The position numbers were made by a program, and so were the translations under genes. Shown one piece after another: positions 15,689-25,325 of a DNA stretch of 64,000 nucleotides. Position 1 is the first letter of the stretch. Every line of letters begins with the position of its first letter. This stretch comes from Candidatus Persebacteraceae bacterium Df01 (GTDB taxonomy: Bacteria > Pseudomonadota > Gammaproteobacteria > Tethybacterales > Persebacteraceae): positions 298,114 through 362,113 of the forward strand of contig JANQAO010000003.1 in assembly GCA_030386295.1 (NCBI GenBank), written 5' to 3'. The notes beneath the pieces were generated by a model, which did no database searches, had not been told where the DNA came from, and saw only the letters and a program-made list of their open reading frames with translations.

Positions 15689-16647
15689 TGGCTGTGAGTG
15701 CGAAACTTCGACAGACAATTTTATTCTTAGCACTTGGTGCAGGTTTGTTGATTTTGCCGCATTTGTTGCCGTTTCATTACCAAGACTTATTGATTTTTCT
15801 GACCATTAATGTGCTTGTGGTTTGTAGCTATCGATTGGTGACGCTTACAGGCGAATGGTCATTGATACACGCGGTGATGATGGGTGTGGGTGGTTACACC
15901 GCAGCATTATTGTTCAAGAATTTTGAACTATCAATGTGGCTTACCGTACCGCTTGCAGGCAGCGTGGCAGGACTGGCCGCCGCCTTGCTTTGCTTTCCGC
16001 TTTTTCGTATGACCCAGTTCTATTTTCTCATCGGCTCATTTGCTGCAGGTGAGGCGATTCGTCTGCTGTGGATTGAGTTTGTGCACCCATTCGGTGGCAC
16101 AGGTGGTTTGAGCGGCGTTGAGCCACCGTTGGTTGGCAGCATTGATTTTATCGAACCGATTCCATATTTTTATTTGGCACTTTCGGTGGTGTCTTTTTGT
16201 GTTTTTATTTTGTATCGCATCGAAAAATCACGCATCGGACTGACCTTGCACGCGGTACATTGGAAAGCACCATTGGCGGAATCTGTCGGCGTGAATACAT
16301 GGAATTATCGCGCATTGGCTTTTATTATTGGTTCGTTTTTTGTCGGTATCGCAGGCGGACTTAAGGTGCATTATCTGGGCACTATCACTCCGAATCAATT
16401 CGGTATTGGTTTTATGGTGTTTATTTTAATTTGGGTAATTGTTGGTGGATACAACACGCTATACGGCCCTATTATTGGCGTGATTTTGCTCACCGTGTTT
16501 GATGAATTTATCCGCCAATTTGATGAAATTCGCCCTGCAATTTATGGCACAGTGTTGGTGTTGTCGATTTTATTTTTGCCAAAGGGTCTTGAGCGTATCG
16601 TGGCGAAAATACAGATAAAATTTAATGGCAAAACCGATGAACATTAA
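15688..16647 (+). CDS. branched-chain-type ABC permease, LivM class
   Basis: A 319-residue inner-membrane permease, second half of the channel with the LivH-like protein. It has eight to ten hydrophobic stretches, the [20 protein letters not shown] block (about residues 50-70) typical of LivM/UrtC, and the coupling loop [18 protein letters not shown] start at the ATG at 15688, which overlaps the TGA of the previous gene; a GTG at 15685 is possible. The 3' end overlaps the next gene by 23 bases, a sign of translational coupling. Confidence 0.9.
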   Translation: MAVSAKLRQTILFLALGAGLLILPHLLPFHYQDLLIFLTINVLVVCSYRLVTLTGEWSLIHAVMMGVGGYTAALLFKNFELSMWLTVPLAGSVAGLAAALLCFPLFRMTQFYFLIGSFAAGEAIRLLWIEFVHPFGGTGGLSGVEPPLVGSIDFIEPIPYFYLALSVVSFCVFILYRIEKSRIGLTLHAVHWKAPLAESVGVNTWNYRALAFIIGSFFVGIAGGLKVHYLGTITPNQFGIGFMVFILIWVIVGGYNTLYGPIIGVILLTVFDEFIRQFDEIRPAIYGTVLVLSILFLPKGLERIVAKIQIKFNGKTDEH

Positions 16648-17404
16648 CGCACCGATGCTTGAAGTTAGAAAGGTTACCAAACAATTTGGTGGTTTGACTG
16701 CTTTAAACCAAGTCAGTTTTAGCATCAAAAAAGGTGAAATCCGTGGATTAATCGGTCCGAATGGTGCGGGCAAAAGTACGATGTTCAAAAATATCGCAGG
16801 TTTTTATAAGCCCACCAGCGGCGACATTTTATACCAAGGGCAAAGCATAGTCGGCAATAGTCCGTATGCGATTGCAGAGTCTGGCATCGTGCGCACCTTC
16901 CAAGAAACCACGCTTTTTTCTGAACTAACCGTGCATGAAAACACGATGATTGGTTGCCATAAATACGCCAAAATTAATCTGCTTGAGGCTATCTTTAGAC
17001 TTAACAAAGACAAGCAAAAAACAGCACGCGAGCGGGTGACAGAAATTTTGAATTTTATGGGGCTTGAAGAGCGACAGCACCAGCTTGCATCCGAGTTGCC
17101 ACTTGGCTCACAACGGGCATTGGCATTATCGATTGCGCTTGTCAGTAAGCCAGAAATTATTTTGATGGATGAGCCATTTGCAGGTATGAATCCAGAGGAA
17201 ACCAGTCAAATGATGATGCTAACCCGCAAGGTACAGCAATCAGGTGTGACCATCGTGCTTGTCGAACACGACATGAAAGCGGTGATGGGGCTGTGTGATT
17301 CGCTAACTGTACTTAATTTCGGACAACTTTTGGCGGAGGGTTCGCCCGAGGAAATCTGCAACAATGAAAAAGTTATTGAAGCCTATTTGGGTGGGGCAAA
17401 ATAA
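16625..17404 (+). CDS. branched-chain-type ABC ATPase, LivG class
   Basis: A 259-residue ABC ATPase. Walker A is GPNGAGKST (about residues 45-53), with the LivG/UrtD signature [14 protein letters not shown] after it. The ABC signature region [19 protein letters not shown] replaces the usual LSGGQ by LPLGSQ, as is common in the LivG class. Walker B is [12 protein letters not shown], and the H-loop is LVEHDM. It overlaps livM by 23 bases and its stop shares one base with the next ATG. A second possible ATG is at 16637. Confidence 0.92.
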   Translation: MAKPMNINAPMLEVRKVTKQFGGLTALNQVSFSIKKGEIRGLIGPNGAGKSTMFKNIAGFYKPTSGDILYQGQSIVGNSPYAIAESGIVRTFQETTLFSELTVHENTMIGCHKYAKINLLEAIFRLNKDKQKTARERVTEILNFMGLEERQHQLASELPLGSQRALALSIALVSKPEIILMDEPFAGMNPEETSQMMMLTRKVQQSGVTIVLVEHDMKAVMGLCDSLTVLNFGQLLAEGSPEEICNNEKVIEAYLGGAK

Positions 17405-18111
17405 TGCTATTGCAAGTTAACGATATTCATCTGCACTATGGACAGGTTGCCGCTTTGCAGGGTGTATCTTTTGCTGTAGAAGAGGGTGGTTTTATCACGC
17501 TTTTTGGCGCAAACGGTGCAGGTAAAAGCACTTCGTTGCGCGCGATTTCTGGGTTAAATCACCCAAGTGCTGGCGAGATTATTTTTGACGGGCAGCGGAT
17601 TGACACACTTTTGCCTGATAAAATTGTCAAACTTGGCATCGCCCATGTGCCCGAAGGTAGGCGGGTGTTTAAAGATTTAAGTGTAACCGAGAATTTATTA
17701 CTCGGCGCATTCACTCGTAACGATAAAGAGGCGATTACCAAAGATTTGGAACAAGTGTTTAAGCGATTCCCACGTTTGTGCGAGCGGCAAAATCAGCTCG
17801 CCCGAACCATGAGTGGAGGCGAACAGCAGATGGTGGCGATTGGTCGTGCGCTGATGTCGCGCCCGCGGCTTTTGCTTTTGGATGAGCCGTCACTTGGGCT
17901 TGCACCTGTGATTGTGCAGGAGATTGCGCAGATTTTGATTGAAACCAACAAACAAGGCATGTCGATTATTTTGGTCGAGCAAAACGCTGAGATGGCACTT
18001 GAAACTGCCAAGCACGGTTATGTTTTAGAGACAGGCAAGACCACTTTAGACGGCGAATCATCAAGCCTTATGAACAATGATCACATTCGTAAGGCTTATC
18101 TCGGTATTTAA
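17404..18111 (+). CDS. branched-chain-type ABC ATPase, LivF class
   Basis: A 235-residue ABC ATPase, the partner of the LivG-like protein. Walker A GANGAGKST (about 37-45), IAHVPEGRRVFKDLSVTENL (a LivF/UrtE hallmark), signature TMSGGEQQMVAIGRALMSRP, Walker B LLLLDEPSLGLAP and H-loop LVEQNAEMAL are all intact. It is the last gene of the tmm-transporter series. The set of one binding protein, two permeases and two ATPases is complete. Confidence 0.93.
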   Translation: MLLQVNDIHLHYGQVAALQGVSFAVEEGGFITLFGANGAGKSTSLRAISGLNHPSAGEIIFDGQRIDTLLPDKIVKLGIAHVPEGRRVFKDLSVTENLLLGAFTRNDKEAITKDLEQVFKRFPRLCERQNQLARTMSGGEQQMVAIGRALMSRPRLLLLDEPSLGLAPVIVQEIAQILIETNKQGMSIILVEQNAEMALETAKHGYVLETGKTTLDGESSSLMNNDHIRKAYLGI

Positions 18112-18240
18112 TCCATTTGGCGCATCGCCCTGATTGATTAACCCTGCTTATTTTAATAAGTTTCCTGTCCCACAAATCACCGCGTGTTTTGCTATCGGTT
18201 GATTGTGGCAGTATAACCCGTGTTTTTTTGGATAAGTGAA

Positions 18241-18422
18241 ATGAGCAATAATTTTGTTGCAGTTTTGATGGGATCTGATTCTGATTTACCAACGATGCAA
18301 GCATGTTTGTATTTGTTGTCTAAACTTGGAATTACTATGAGGTAAAAATCACCTCCGCACACCGCACACCCGATACCACTAGCGCCTATGTTAAAGACGC
18401 TGATAAACGTAGTTGTAGTTAG
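18241..18422 (+). pseudogene. purE: purE remnant, frameshifted and truncated
   Basis: The frame from the ATG at 18241 reads MSNNFVAVLMGSDSDLPTMQ, the start of N5-CAIR mutase PurE, and stops at 18345 after LSKLGITMR. Shifting the frame gives YEVKITSAHRTPDTTSAYVK, the next PurE block, which ends at 18422 after about 60 codons in all. PurE is about 160 residues, so the gene is both shifted and cut. It occupies most of the 18112-18437 gap. A working purE must be elsewhere if purines are made. Confidence 0.85.
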
Positions 18423-18437
18423 ATTAGCAGAAGATAA

Positions 18438-19184
18438 TTACAAAATCTGACTTAAAAACTGTTTAGTGCGTGGGTCTGTTGCATTTTCAAAAAATATTTT
18501 TGGTGAGCCGTGTTCTACGATAACGCCCTTGTCTGTAAAATAAATGTGATCGGCGATTTCCCGAGCAAAGCCCATCTCGTGAGTTACCAAAATACAAGTC
18601 ATTCCCTCTGCTGCCAAGTCCTTAATAGCTTGTAGCACCTCGCCAACCGTTTCAGGATCCAAAGCAGCGGTAACTTCATCAAATAATATTACATCTGGGT
18701 TCATGGCAAGCGACCTTGCAATCGCCACTCTTTGTTGTTGTCCACCAGAAAGCTCTCCGGGATAACTGTTTTCTTTACCGTCAAGTCGTACTTTTTTGAT
18801 CAATGCACGAGCTCTTTTTTCTGCTTCTGCCTTGTTTTGCTTTAGCACTTTAATAGGCGCCATCATGACATTTTCAAGTGCAGTCTTATGCGGAAATAAA
18901 TTATATTGTTGAAATACCATACCAACTTTTTTACGCAAAGCTAATTTATCAAGGTCTGGTGTATTGACTTCCTGTCCTTCAACCTTAATTGAACCGCTTT
19001 GAATATCATTGAGGGCGTTCACACAGCGTATCAATGTTGATTTACCAGAACCAGACGGTCCAATAATACAAATCACCTCTCCTTTCATGATATCCATAGA
19101 TACACCTTTTAGCACTTCAAAATCTCCAAAAGATTTATAAACATCTTTTATTGACACCATCGGTTCTGCATCAGTCCAGCCCAT
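18438..19184 (-). CDS. polar amino acid ABC transporter ATPase
   Basis: A 248-residue ATPase of the GlnQ/AapP/HisP class that powers uptake of polar amino acids. Walker A is GPSGSGKST (about residues 40-48), the Q-loop lies in VGMVFQQYNLFPHKTALENV, the signature is [19 protein letters not shown], Walker B is VILFDEVTAALDPE (Val where most relatives have Pro), and the H-loop is LVTHEMGFAREI. It is the last gene of the minus-strand operon binding protein - permease - permease - ATPase, 14 bases behind the second permease. Confidence 0.93.
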   Translation of the reverse strand: MGWTDAEPMVSIKDVYKSFGDFEVLKGVSMDIMKGEVICIIGPSGSGKSTLIRCVNALNDIQSGSIKVEGQEVNTPDLDKLALRKKVGMVFQQYNLFPHKTALENVMMAPIKVLKQNKAEAEKRARALIKKVRLDGKENSYPGELSGGQQQRVAIARSLAMNPDVILFDEVTAALDPETVGEVLQAIKDLAAEGMTCILVTHEMGFAREIADHIYFTDKGVIVEHGSPKIFFENATDPRTKQFLSQIL

Positions 19185-19198
19185 AAAAACCCACCTTC

Positions 19199-20062
19199 TT
19201 AAGTAACTACTAAAAACTTGCGTTCAAGATACCGCGTCCATCGCCCAATCGGATAACAGTAAATATAGAATAATAGCAACACAAATGAATAAAATGGAAT
19301 CAATAAATCAGGGCGCCCTCCTTCTGCTGCTAAAGCGCGCCCGGCAAGAGTCATGACCTCCCCTACTCCCACAATAGATGCCAACACAGTAGCCATGGTG
19401 AGAATTGAATACAAATTCATCCAAGGAGGAAGCATGCGCTTAACGCACTGTGGCAAGATAACCAACCACATAGTTTGTTGACGAGTGTAACCAAGACTCT
19501 CTGCAGCCTCCCACTGTCCACTGGGCAACGATCGTACCGCTCCGCGTACAATCTCCGATACATTTGCCATAACCGGCAATGACAGACCGACAATCGCCTT
19601 AAACCAGTCTGGCAAAGGCACAACGACAAAACCCAGATCCAGCTTAAACGGCAACAGATACATTGCAAAAAATAACAAAACTAACCATGGCGCGTTGCGA
19701 AAAAATTGAGTAACAAACCAAGAAGTCGGCCGAACCGCTGGCATAAGCGATAACTGCCCCAATCCCAACATCATGCCAACAACTGTTCCCAATGCCATAG
19801 CCAGAAAGGAAATTACTAAATTAAAGATAAATCCAGACAGTAACAACGGCATCCACTTCACCAATAGTGTGAAAGGTGAGGCAGCCTGCCCGTCTGTCTC
19901 GGCAACACCGAAGCCCGTGAAAAATAGACATATCGCTATAAGCAATAAGGCGTGCCACAATTTCAGTGAAAGTGTAAATTGAGAAGGAACATATGGTTTT
20001 GGTGGTAGCATCACCGCCATTGCATATTTGGGAGAAACAGTCTGTATGAGTTTATCGTTCAT
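19199..20062 (-). CDS. polar amino acid ABC permease (second)
   Basis: A 287-residue inner-membrane permease of the HisM/AapM class with an N-terminal extension of about 65 residues before the core. It has five to six membrane segments and the EAA loop SLPSGQWEAAESLGYTRQQ (about residues 185-203) that contacts the ATPase. The blocks FRNAPWLVLLFF and GEVMTLAGRALAAEGGRPD are family-typical. Its start overlaps the end of the other permease by four bases (ATGA), indicating coupled translation. The pair forms a heterodimeric channel. Confidence 0.9.
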   Translation of the reverse strand: MNDKLIQTVSPKYAMAVMLPPKPYVPSQFTLSLKLWHALLLIAICLFFTGFGVAETDGQAASPFTLLVKWMPLLLSGFIFNLVISFLAMALGTVVGMMLGLGQLSLMPAVRPTSWFVTQFFRNAPWLVLLFFAMYLLPFKLDLGFVVVPLPDWFKAIVGLSLPVMANVSEIVRGAVRSLPSGQWEAAESLGYTRQQTMWLVILPQCVKRMLPPWMNLYSILTMATVLASIVGVGEVMTLAGRALAAEGGRPDLLIPFYSFVLLLFYIYCYPIGRWTRYLERKFLVVT

Positions 20063-20808
20063 CGACCAAATCCCGGAATTTGTAATTTTCGCTCACATTT
20101 GCTCATACCCCAAACGAGAACTCCAACGAGCAGAAAATAAGCAAGTAAGAGAAATACCATCATTTCCTTAACATTCACATTATCAGACCAAATTTGATTT
20201 GCCTCATACAGCATTTCTGGAACCGCTATCGCATAGGCAAGAGTCGTAGTTTTCACCAAATTAACCAGATTGTTATTTAATGCTGGAAGCACCACACGAA
20301 TGGCGAGAGGTAATGTAACCTCTTTATAAATTTGTAAGCGAGAGAAACCCAGCGCCTCTGCAGCTTCAGTAGTAGATTTTGGCACGGCTTCTATACCAGA
20401 ACGAAATATCTCAACATTAAAAGCGCCTGCAAAAAAGGATAAGGAGATAGCCGCCCAAGCAAAACTGCCTAATAATGGAGCCTGCCCACCCCAATCGGTT
20501 TCAACTTTTGGCAGCAATGTCCCGATAGCAAAATAAAAAAAGTATAGCTGCACAAGCGGAGGGGTATTACGGAATATCTCAATGTATCCATTGACTAGCC
20601 GCCGCGTCCACTTAAACGGAGAGCCTTGTAGCCAAGCTCCTACTAACCCGATGATGATAGAAAAAAACAAACACACAATTGATAACCATATAGTCATCAA
20701 AAATCCATCAAACATCCGTTTCCGATCAAAGCTATCGTACAAAAATGGAAGATTTATTCCCGTTTCTTGGTAAAAAACCCTAAACCATTCATAGAATGCT
20801 TCCATCAA
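20059..20808 (-). CDS. polar amino acid ABC permease (first)
   Basis: A 249-residue inner-membrane permease of the HisQ/AapQ/GltJ class. It has about five hydrophobic segments, the NGYIEIFRNTPPLVQLYFFY block (about 89-108) shared by amino acid permeases, and the EAA loop EAVPKSTTEAAEALGFSRLQ. It lies 63 bases behind the binding-protein gene and overlaps the next permease. Length is a little long for HisQ but normal for GltJ-type proteins. Confidence 0.9.
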   Translation of the reverse strand: MMEAFYEWFRVFYQETGINLPFLYDSFDRKRMFDGFLMTIWLSIVCLFFSIIIGLVGAWLQGSPFKWTRRLVNGYIEIFRNTPPLVQLYFFYFAIGTLLPKVETDWGGQAPLLGSFAWAAISLSFFAGAFNVEIFRSGIEAVPKSTTEAAEALGFSRLQIYKEVTLPLAIRVVLPALNNNLVNLVKTTTLAYAIAVPEMLYEANQIWSDNVNVKEMMVFLLLAYFLLVGVLVWGMSKCERKLQIPGFGR

Positions 20809-20871
20809 AAAATCTCATGTAGTCAGGTAAAAAGCCGGCAGAGCAAAATAGCCCTGCCAACCCTAAATTAT

Positions 20872-21684
20872 TTATTTGTATTTGTCATACATTGCTTTCG
20901 CAAAAGGTGTGTTTGTAACCCCCCACTTCATTTCCAGCTCAAGAATACGACCAGATTTATGCCATTCAATAACCATATCGCTCATAAGTTTGTAGAAAGC
21001 ATCTTCACCAAGCTGAACGGCAAGCCCCCAAGGAGCATCATCAATGGTCGGAAGAGGCATCTCATAATCTGCCCACTCTGGTTCAGCAGTCAAAGCAACG
21101 ATAGCAGAATCATCATAGACATAGGCTGCACAGTTACCTGCTTGTAAAGCAGAAAGCGCTTCTGCTGTTCCCTTAAAAGCAATGATTTCTGCACCATATT
21201 TGGCCTTAGTTCGTTTATTATAAAAAGCACCTTGAATACCGCAAACCGGTATGCCATCAAGATCAGTCCATTCTTTAAAGCCATTTGATTTGAGGGATAA
21301 AATATTGGTACCAGAAGAATAATAATTTGGATCTACGATATAAACCTTCTTACGACGATCTGGTTTGTCGGTCATGGTCGCTATCATCAAATCAATTTTT
21401 CCTTGCTCCAAAAATTCCATTCTGTTAGAGCTAACTACTGGAACAAATTCAACATCAACGCCGAGTTTGGCTGCCACCTCTTGAGCGAGTTCTGGCTCAA
21501 TACCAACAACATTACCCGATTCATCAAGAAAGCCATAAGGTTTGTAGTCAGCTTTTACGCCAACTTTCAAAACTCCTCGTTCTTTAACATCATCAAGCAC
21601 ATCTGCAGAAGCAACTGTAGACGCCAGCATAACTGTTGCTAAAGCTGCCAATCCGGCCAATGGTTTCAAGGTGTTTTTCAACAT
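20872..21684 (-). CDS. polar amino acid ABC substrate-binding protein
   Basis: A 270-residue periplasmic binding protein of solute-binding family 3. The signal peptide spans about residues 1-27 (a hydrophobic run ending VASA). The mature protein starts VLDDVKERGVLKVGVKADYK, the classic family opening, and has DLMIATMTDKPDRRKKV, where the Thr and Arg usually hold the amino acid backbone. Two Cys (GIPVCGIQ and AGNCAAYVYDDSAI) are family-typical. An AGGAG-like site precedes the ATG. Ligand is probably a polar amino acid; which one cannot be told. Confidence 0.9.
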   Translation of the reverse strand: MLKNTLKPLAGLAALATVMLASTVASADVLDDVKERGVLKVGVKADYKPYGFLDESGNVVGIEPELAQEVAAKLGVDVEFVPVVSSNRMEFLEQGKIDLMIATMTDKPDRRKKVYIVDPNYYSSGTNILSLKSNGFKEWTDLDGIPVCGIQGAFYNKRTKAKYGAEIIAFKGTAEALSALQAGNCAAYVYDDSAIVALTAEPEWADYEMPLPTIDDAPWGLAVQLGEDAFYKLMSDMVIEWHKSGRILELEMKWGVTNTPFAKAMYDKYK

Positions 21685-22004
21685 ACATTTCTCCTCATAT
21701 AAGTTAGATGAACAATGTATTTATTATATGCATATTAACCATCTTCGTAAAAATAATAGCTACAAACTCAAACTCGGAAATAATATTGCATTATTACAAG
21801 GTAAATATCTGCACCAAAAATCTATCCGCAATATCCGCCAGCAATTTTTATTTCTAGCGATACTTCTGCACCTCGCTCAAATATGAGCATTATTCAGGCG
21901 ACATACGTTATTTCATTGCGAGTAAAATATTCAACCGTTCTGTTATTCTGATTACCCACTCATAAAATTTTGTTATGTGGAGATTTTTAGCGGATTATGT
22001 ATTT
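21685..22004. other. intergenic stretch, no gene seen
   Basis: 320 AT-rich bases between two minus-strand genes. It must contain the promoter of the amino acid transporter operon, but I see no convincing sigma-70 pair, no terminator hairpin and no plausible coding frame. Confidence 0.5.
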
Positions 22005-22817
22005 TTATTTGTTAAGCAATTTAGCCAAAATTGTCTCAATAACACGCACAATCTCTTGAGATTTTTTGGGATTGAGCGCATCAGGATGAGGCGAAGCAAA
22101 TTGCCCCGAATCGTTGTCAAAATACTGACCAGAAGCAACTGCGAATTCGTCTGACAAAGCCGCGCGAGTTAGTATTTCCGAACCTATGCGGATATCGCCG
22201 CCAGCTACTCCAAATGCCTGCTTCACCATTTTGCTACCAAGCATTGAACCAGGATTAACTGCGACAATAGCCGGACCGCCATCCTTTAGAGCAAGCGCCA
22301 TACTGTAAGACCACATTGTGATCGCTAGTTTGCTTTGTGCATAGGCAGTACTGTCGGATAGCTTGACCTGTCCGATTAACGCTTCTATATCAACAGCAGA
22401 CTGAGCAGCCGAAGAAACATTAATGACTCGTCCCGATATCCCGAGAAGTGGTAAAAGTCGTTGCGTAAGCAAATAAGGTGCTATCGTATTGACAGCAAAT
22501 CGTATGTCAAGGCCATCTTGAGTAACAGCATTAGGTGTTTTATAAACGCCTGCATTGTTAATTAACGCATCAAGTTTAACGTCCTTTTCTGCTATCGTTT
22601 TCGCAAGTGTCTCCACATCAGCTATGCACGACACGTCAGCGACATAGCTTTCAACGAGACCACTTCCCGGTAGGGTAAGGAGCGTTTTTTTCACTTCCTC
22701 TAGTTTTGTATGGTTGCGCCCATGCAATAAAACGTGGTGTCCCATAGAGACTAACACCTTTGCCGCCTCCAACCCAATGCCGTCGGTTGAGCCCGTAATT
22801 AAAATAGTTTTTTGCAT
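22005..22817 (-). CDS. short-chain dehydrogenase/reductase
   Basis: A 270-residue classical SDR with a Rossmann fold. TGSTDGIG at residues 8-15 binds NAD(P), with LHGRN at about 35-39 suggesting NADP preference; NNAGVY (about 87-92) and the catalytic YAQSK (about 159-163) with a preceding Ser (VSSAAQ) are present. The layout resembles the retinol-dehydrogenase/WW-oxidoreductase group. The substrate cannot be told. It stands alone, with 129 bases to the moaD operon and a gap of 320 bases behind it. Confidence 0.88.
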   Translation of the reverse strand: MQKTILITGSTDGIGLEAAKVLVSMGHHVLLHGRNHTKLEEVKKTLLTLPGSGLVESYVADVSCIADVETLAKTIAEKDVKLDALINNAGVYKTPNAVTQDGLDIRFAVNTIAPYLLTQRLLPLLGISGRVINVSSAAQSAVDIEALIGQVKLSDSTAYAQSKLAITMWSYSMALALKDGGPAIVAVNPGSMLGSKMVKQAFGVAGGDIRIGSEILTRAALSDEFAVASGQYFDNDSGQFASPHPDALNPKKSQEIVRVIETILAKLLNK

Positions 22818-22946
22818 GGTTTTATTCCTTTTTTATACTTCACTTACGCATTTTTCTATGACAACAAAATTATGTCTCCATTTTATTTAGTTAAGCACAA
22901 TGGTGATTGTGTTTCATGATAGAAAATAAAATTACTCTATCTCTTT

Positions 22947-23207
22947 TTAACCACCAGTGATCGGCGGAAAAATCGCTACTTCTGCACCATCATAAACAGC
23001 ATCAACCAACTTGGCAAAACGCCGATCAATAGCATAAGCCAGCGCCCGATTACCACTCAACTCTTCCGCCCACACACCGCCACGAGCTGTTAATACAGAG
23101 ATAACGTCTACTAGCGTCGCCGATGGCACATTCAATTGCAACGTTTCACCTTCGCTTTGCAATACCTCACGCAGCCGACCAAAAAATAATAACTGAATAT
23201 TAATCAT
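22947..23207 (-). CDS. moaD: molybdopterin synthase small subunit MoaD
   Basis: An 86-residue ubiquitin-like sulfur carrier that donates sulfur to precursor Z when molybdopterin is made. It opens with IQLLFFGRLREVLQSEGETL and ends in the required Gly-Gly (VAIFPPITGG). It overlaps mobB by eight bases and no moaE follows. The neighbouring formate dehydrogenase is a molybdopterin enzyme, so the location makes sense. Confidence 0.9.
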   Translation of the reverse strand: MINIQLLFFGRLREVLQSEGETLQLNVPSATLVDVISVLTARGGVWAEELSGNRALAYAIDRRFAKLVDAVYDGAEVAIFPPITGG

Positions 23208-23709
23208 TGGTCGCTATTTGTCCGATAATAAAATCGGCTACCACGTCGATGTCGTTAAGTGGCAACAAAGGGCAAGCAAATTGCGGCAGCTCATCATCGT
23301 CCGTCGCCACTGCCACCACATGTGCATTATTAGCTGCAATGGGCACCCCACCTCCCTGCCGCCGCCAAACTTCCAACTTGGGCAGCGGCGCATCTTTGTA
23401 GCCTTCAACCAAAATCAGATTGCACTTCGAGTCAAAACGTGCACACATGGCAAACACATCCGGTTCGGTGTCGCCATCATCATGTTCGTGCATCAACGCC
23501 CAGCGGCGTGAAGAAGAAATAGCAACTTCAAAACATCCCGCTTGGCGAAAACGCCACGAGTCTTTCCCCTCGGTATCAATATCAAAATTGTGGTGTGCGT
23601 GTTTGAGCACGCCAACAACAAAACCGCGCTGTCGTAACACCGGCACCAGTCGCTCAATCAAGGTTGTTTTACCGCTACCAGACCAGCCGGTAATACCAAA
23701 TAACTTCAT
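23200..23709 (-). CDS. mobB: molybdopterin-guanine dinucleotide adapter MobB
   Basis: A 169-residue P-loop GTPase that helps MobA attach GMP to molybdopterin. Walker A is GWSGSGKTTL (residues 8-17), followed by GVLKHAHHNFDIDTEGKDSW, a MobB hallmark, and ILVEGYKDAPLPKLEVWR. Length is normal. It overlaps moaD downstream and the Smr gene upstream by four bases, so the three probably form one operon. It supplies bis-MGD cofactor of the type used by the formate dehydrogenase nearby. Confidence 0.92.
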   Translation of the reverse strand: MKLFGITGWSGSGKTTLIERLVPVLRQRGFVVGVLKHAHHNFDIDTEGKDSWRFRQAGCFEVAISSSRRWALMHEHDDGDTEPDVFAMCARFDSKCNLILVEGYKDAPLPKLEVWRRQGGGVPIAANNAHVVAVATDDDELPQFACPLLPLNDIDVVADFIIGQIATND

Positions 23710-24173
23710 CTTTCGCTATACCTTAACAACACGCGCACTGCACCGGCATTATCGTTTGGTGAAGCGTATCCCAATATATGCGGCGTTTTACACAGCCACT
23801 TACGTACTTTGTCTCGCAACACTGCCCGCCCTTCGGCATTGTGCAAGCCACGCCCGTGTATGATTTCCAAATGTCGCTCACCAGTATTTAACGCAGTCGT
23901 TATAAAAAGGTCCAGCGCTTCATGCGCTTCTTTTGCCGTTTTACCGTGCAAGTCAATTACCATCGTTGGCGCTTGGCGCAATAATTTTCGCAACCGGCGA
24001 GCATCAACACCATTGCGCAAAAATTCGTGTTTATCAACATAAGCATCTTCGTTGCCAGCGTCAGGCGCCAACACGGAGGACAATGTATTTTTCTGAACCG
24101 GTAATGTGTCGTGAATAAGCGGTAATGGCGCAATGCCTTCCTTGCGTACAATGTCAGCAAATTTTTCTGCCAC
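23706..24173 (-). CDS. Smr domain protein
   Basis: A 155-residue protein. A charged N-terminal part is followed by an Smr domain: VIDLHGKTAKEAHEALDLFI (about residues 73-92), then HLEIIHGRGLHNAEG with the GxG loop and LRDKVRKWL. Smr domains bind or nick nucleic acids; the DLHG and HGRG motifs are the conserved core. The stand-alone proteobacterial form (SmrA/YdaL-like) acts on RNA or DNA of unclear identity. It sits one base after trxB and overlaps mobB by four. Confidence 0.88.
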   Translation of the reverse strand: MAEKFADIVRKEGIAPLPLIHDTLPVQKNTLSSVLAPDAGNEDAYVDKHEFLRNGVDARRLRKLLRQAPTMVIDLHGKTAKEAHEALDLFITTALNTGERHLEIIHGRGLHNAEGRAVLRDKVRKWLCKTPHILGYASPNDNAGAVRVLLRYSER

Positions 24174-24174
24174 G

Positions 24175-25116
24175 TTAACCTTCTAAAAAGCGCTGTGCGT
24201 CCAATGCCGCCATGCAACCAGTGCCGGCACTGGTTACCGCCTGCCGATAAATGCTATCTTGCACGTCACCAGCAGCAAAAACCCCGTCAACACTGGTGGC
24301 AGTAGCCATACCATCAGAACCACTGCGAGTACGAATATAACCATCACGCATGTCTAGCACACCCTCAAACAAAGACGTATTAGGCGTATGTCCGATAGCA
24401 ATAAAAACACCGTCTATCGCCATATCGTGAGCGACACCGACGGTGGTGCACAGGCGGGCGCCATTGACACCGCGTTCATCGCCCAATATTTCTTCCAGTC
24501 TCTGTTCAAACAAAATATTTATATTGCCATCTTTAGCGCGCGCGAATAATTTATCTTGCAGAATTTTTTCGGCACGTAATGAGTCGCGCCGATGCACCAA
24601 CGTTACTTCAGCGGCAATATTAGCCAGATACAACGCTTCTTCCACGGCTGTATTGCCTCCGCCGACTACCAACACTTTTTGCCCTTTAAAGAAAAAACCA
24701 TCACAAGTGGCACACGCCGAAACTCCACGCCCCAAAAAGCGGCGCTCAGATTCCAATCCCAAATATTTTGCCGCCGCGCCGGTAGTGATAATTAGCGAAT
24801 CGCATTCATATGTCGTCGAGTTACCGACAAGCCGCAATGGCCGGCAGGAAAAATCTACCGATTGAATATGGTCTTGAACCAATTGCGCACCAAAGTGTAG
24901 TGCGTGTTTTTGAAAACGATCCATCAGTTCTGGACCTTGCACTCCCTCGGCATCTGCTGGCCAGTTGTCTACATCGGTGGTGGTGGTAAGTTGACCACCA
25001 GGCTGAATACCAGCGACAACAAGAGGCTCCAAATTTGCCCGTGCCGCATACAGAGCTGCTGTCCAACCTGCAGGACCAGAGCCCAAAATTAATAATTGTG
25101 TGCGTGTAATATCCAT
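24175..25116 (-). CDS. trxB: thioredoxin reductase
   Basis: A 313-residue FAD enzyme that reduces thioredoxin with NADPH. It shows the FAD motif [17 protein letters not shown] (about residues 11-27), the redox pair CATC (about 136-139) in [12 protein letters not shown], the NADPH motif [13 protein letters not shown], and the closing [11 protein letters not shown]. The frame is open 18 codons upstream, but the family start matches the ATG at 25116. The 150 bases upstream are very AT-rich and hold no gene. Confidence 0.94.
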   Translation of the reverse strand: MDITRTQLLILGSGPAGWTAALYAARANLEPLVVAGIQPGGQLTTTTDVDNWPADAEGVQGPELMDRFQKHALHFGAQLVQDHIQSVDFSCRPLRLVGNSTTYECDSLIITTGAAAKYLGLESERRFLGRGVSACATCDGFFFKGQKVLVVGGGNTAVEEALYLANIAAEVTLVHRRDSLRAEKILQDKLFARAKDGNINILFEQRLEEILGDERGVNGARLCTTVGVAHDMAIDGVFIAIGHTPNTSLFEGVLDMRDGYIRTRSGSDGMATATSVDGVFAAGDVQDSIYRQAVTSAGTGCMAALDAQRFLEG

Positions 25117-25325
25117 TAATAAGTACTGTTCTCCATTAATTTTAAAAAATCTTCTAATTAATTTTATCAAACAGCATATATTTCAGCTCTATGATTAATG
25201 AAAAATAGTGTTTCAGATGCAATAAAAAAATCATTATCACCAAATTTTAAAAGTGATTTTAGGTACATTAATGTTAAATTATTTTATTAGATTATATTTT
25301 TATCTATTTATAAATTCATCTTTTT

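Noticed and set aside
25117-25325. Possible small RNA or tRNA in the AT-rich gap after trxB
   Set aside because: No cloverleaf, no terminator and no promoter pair could be seen.
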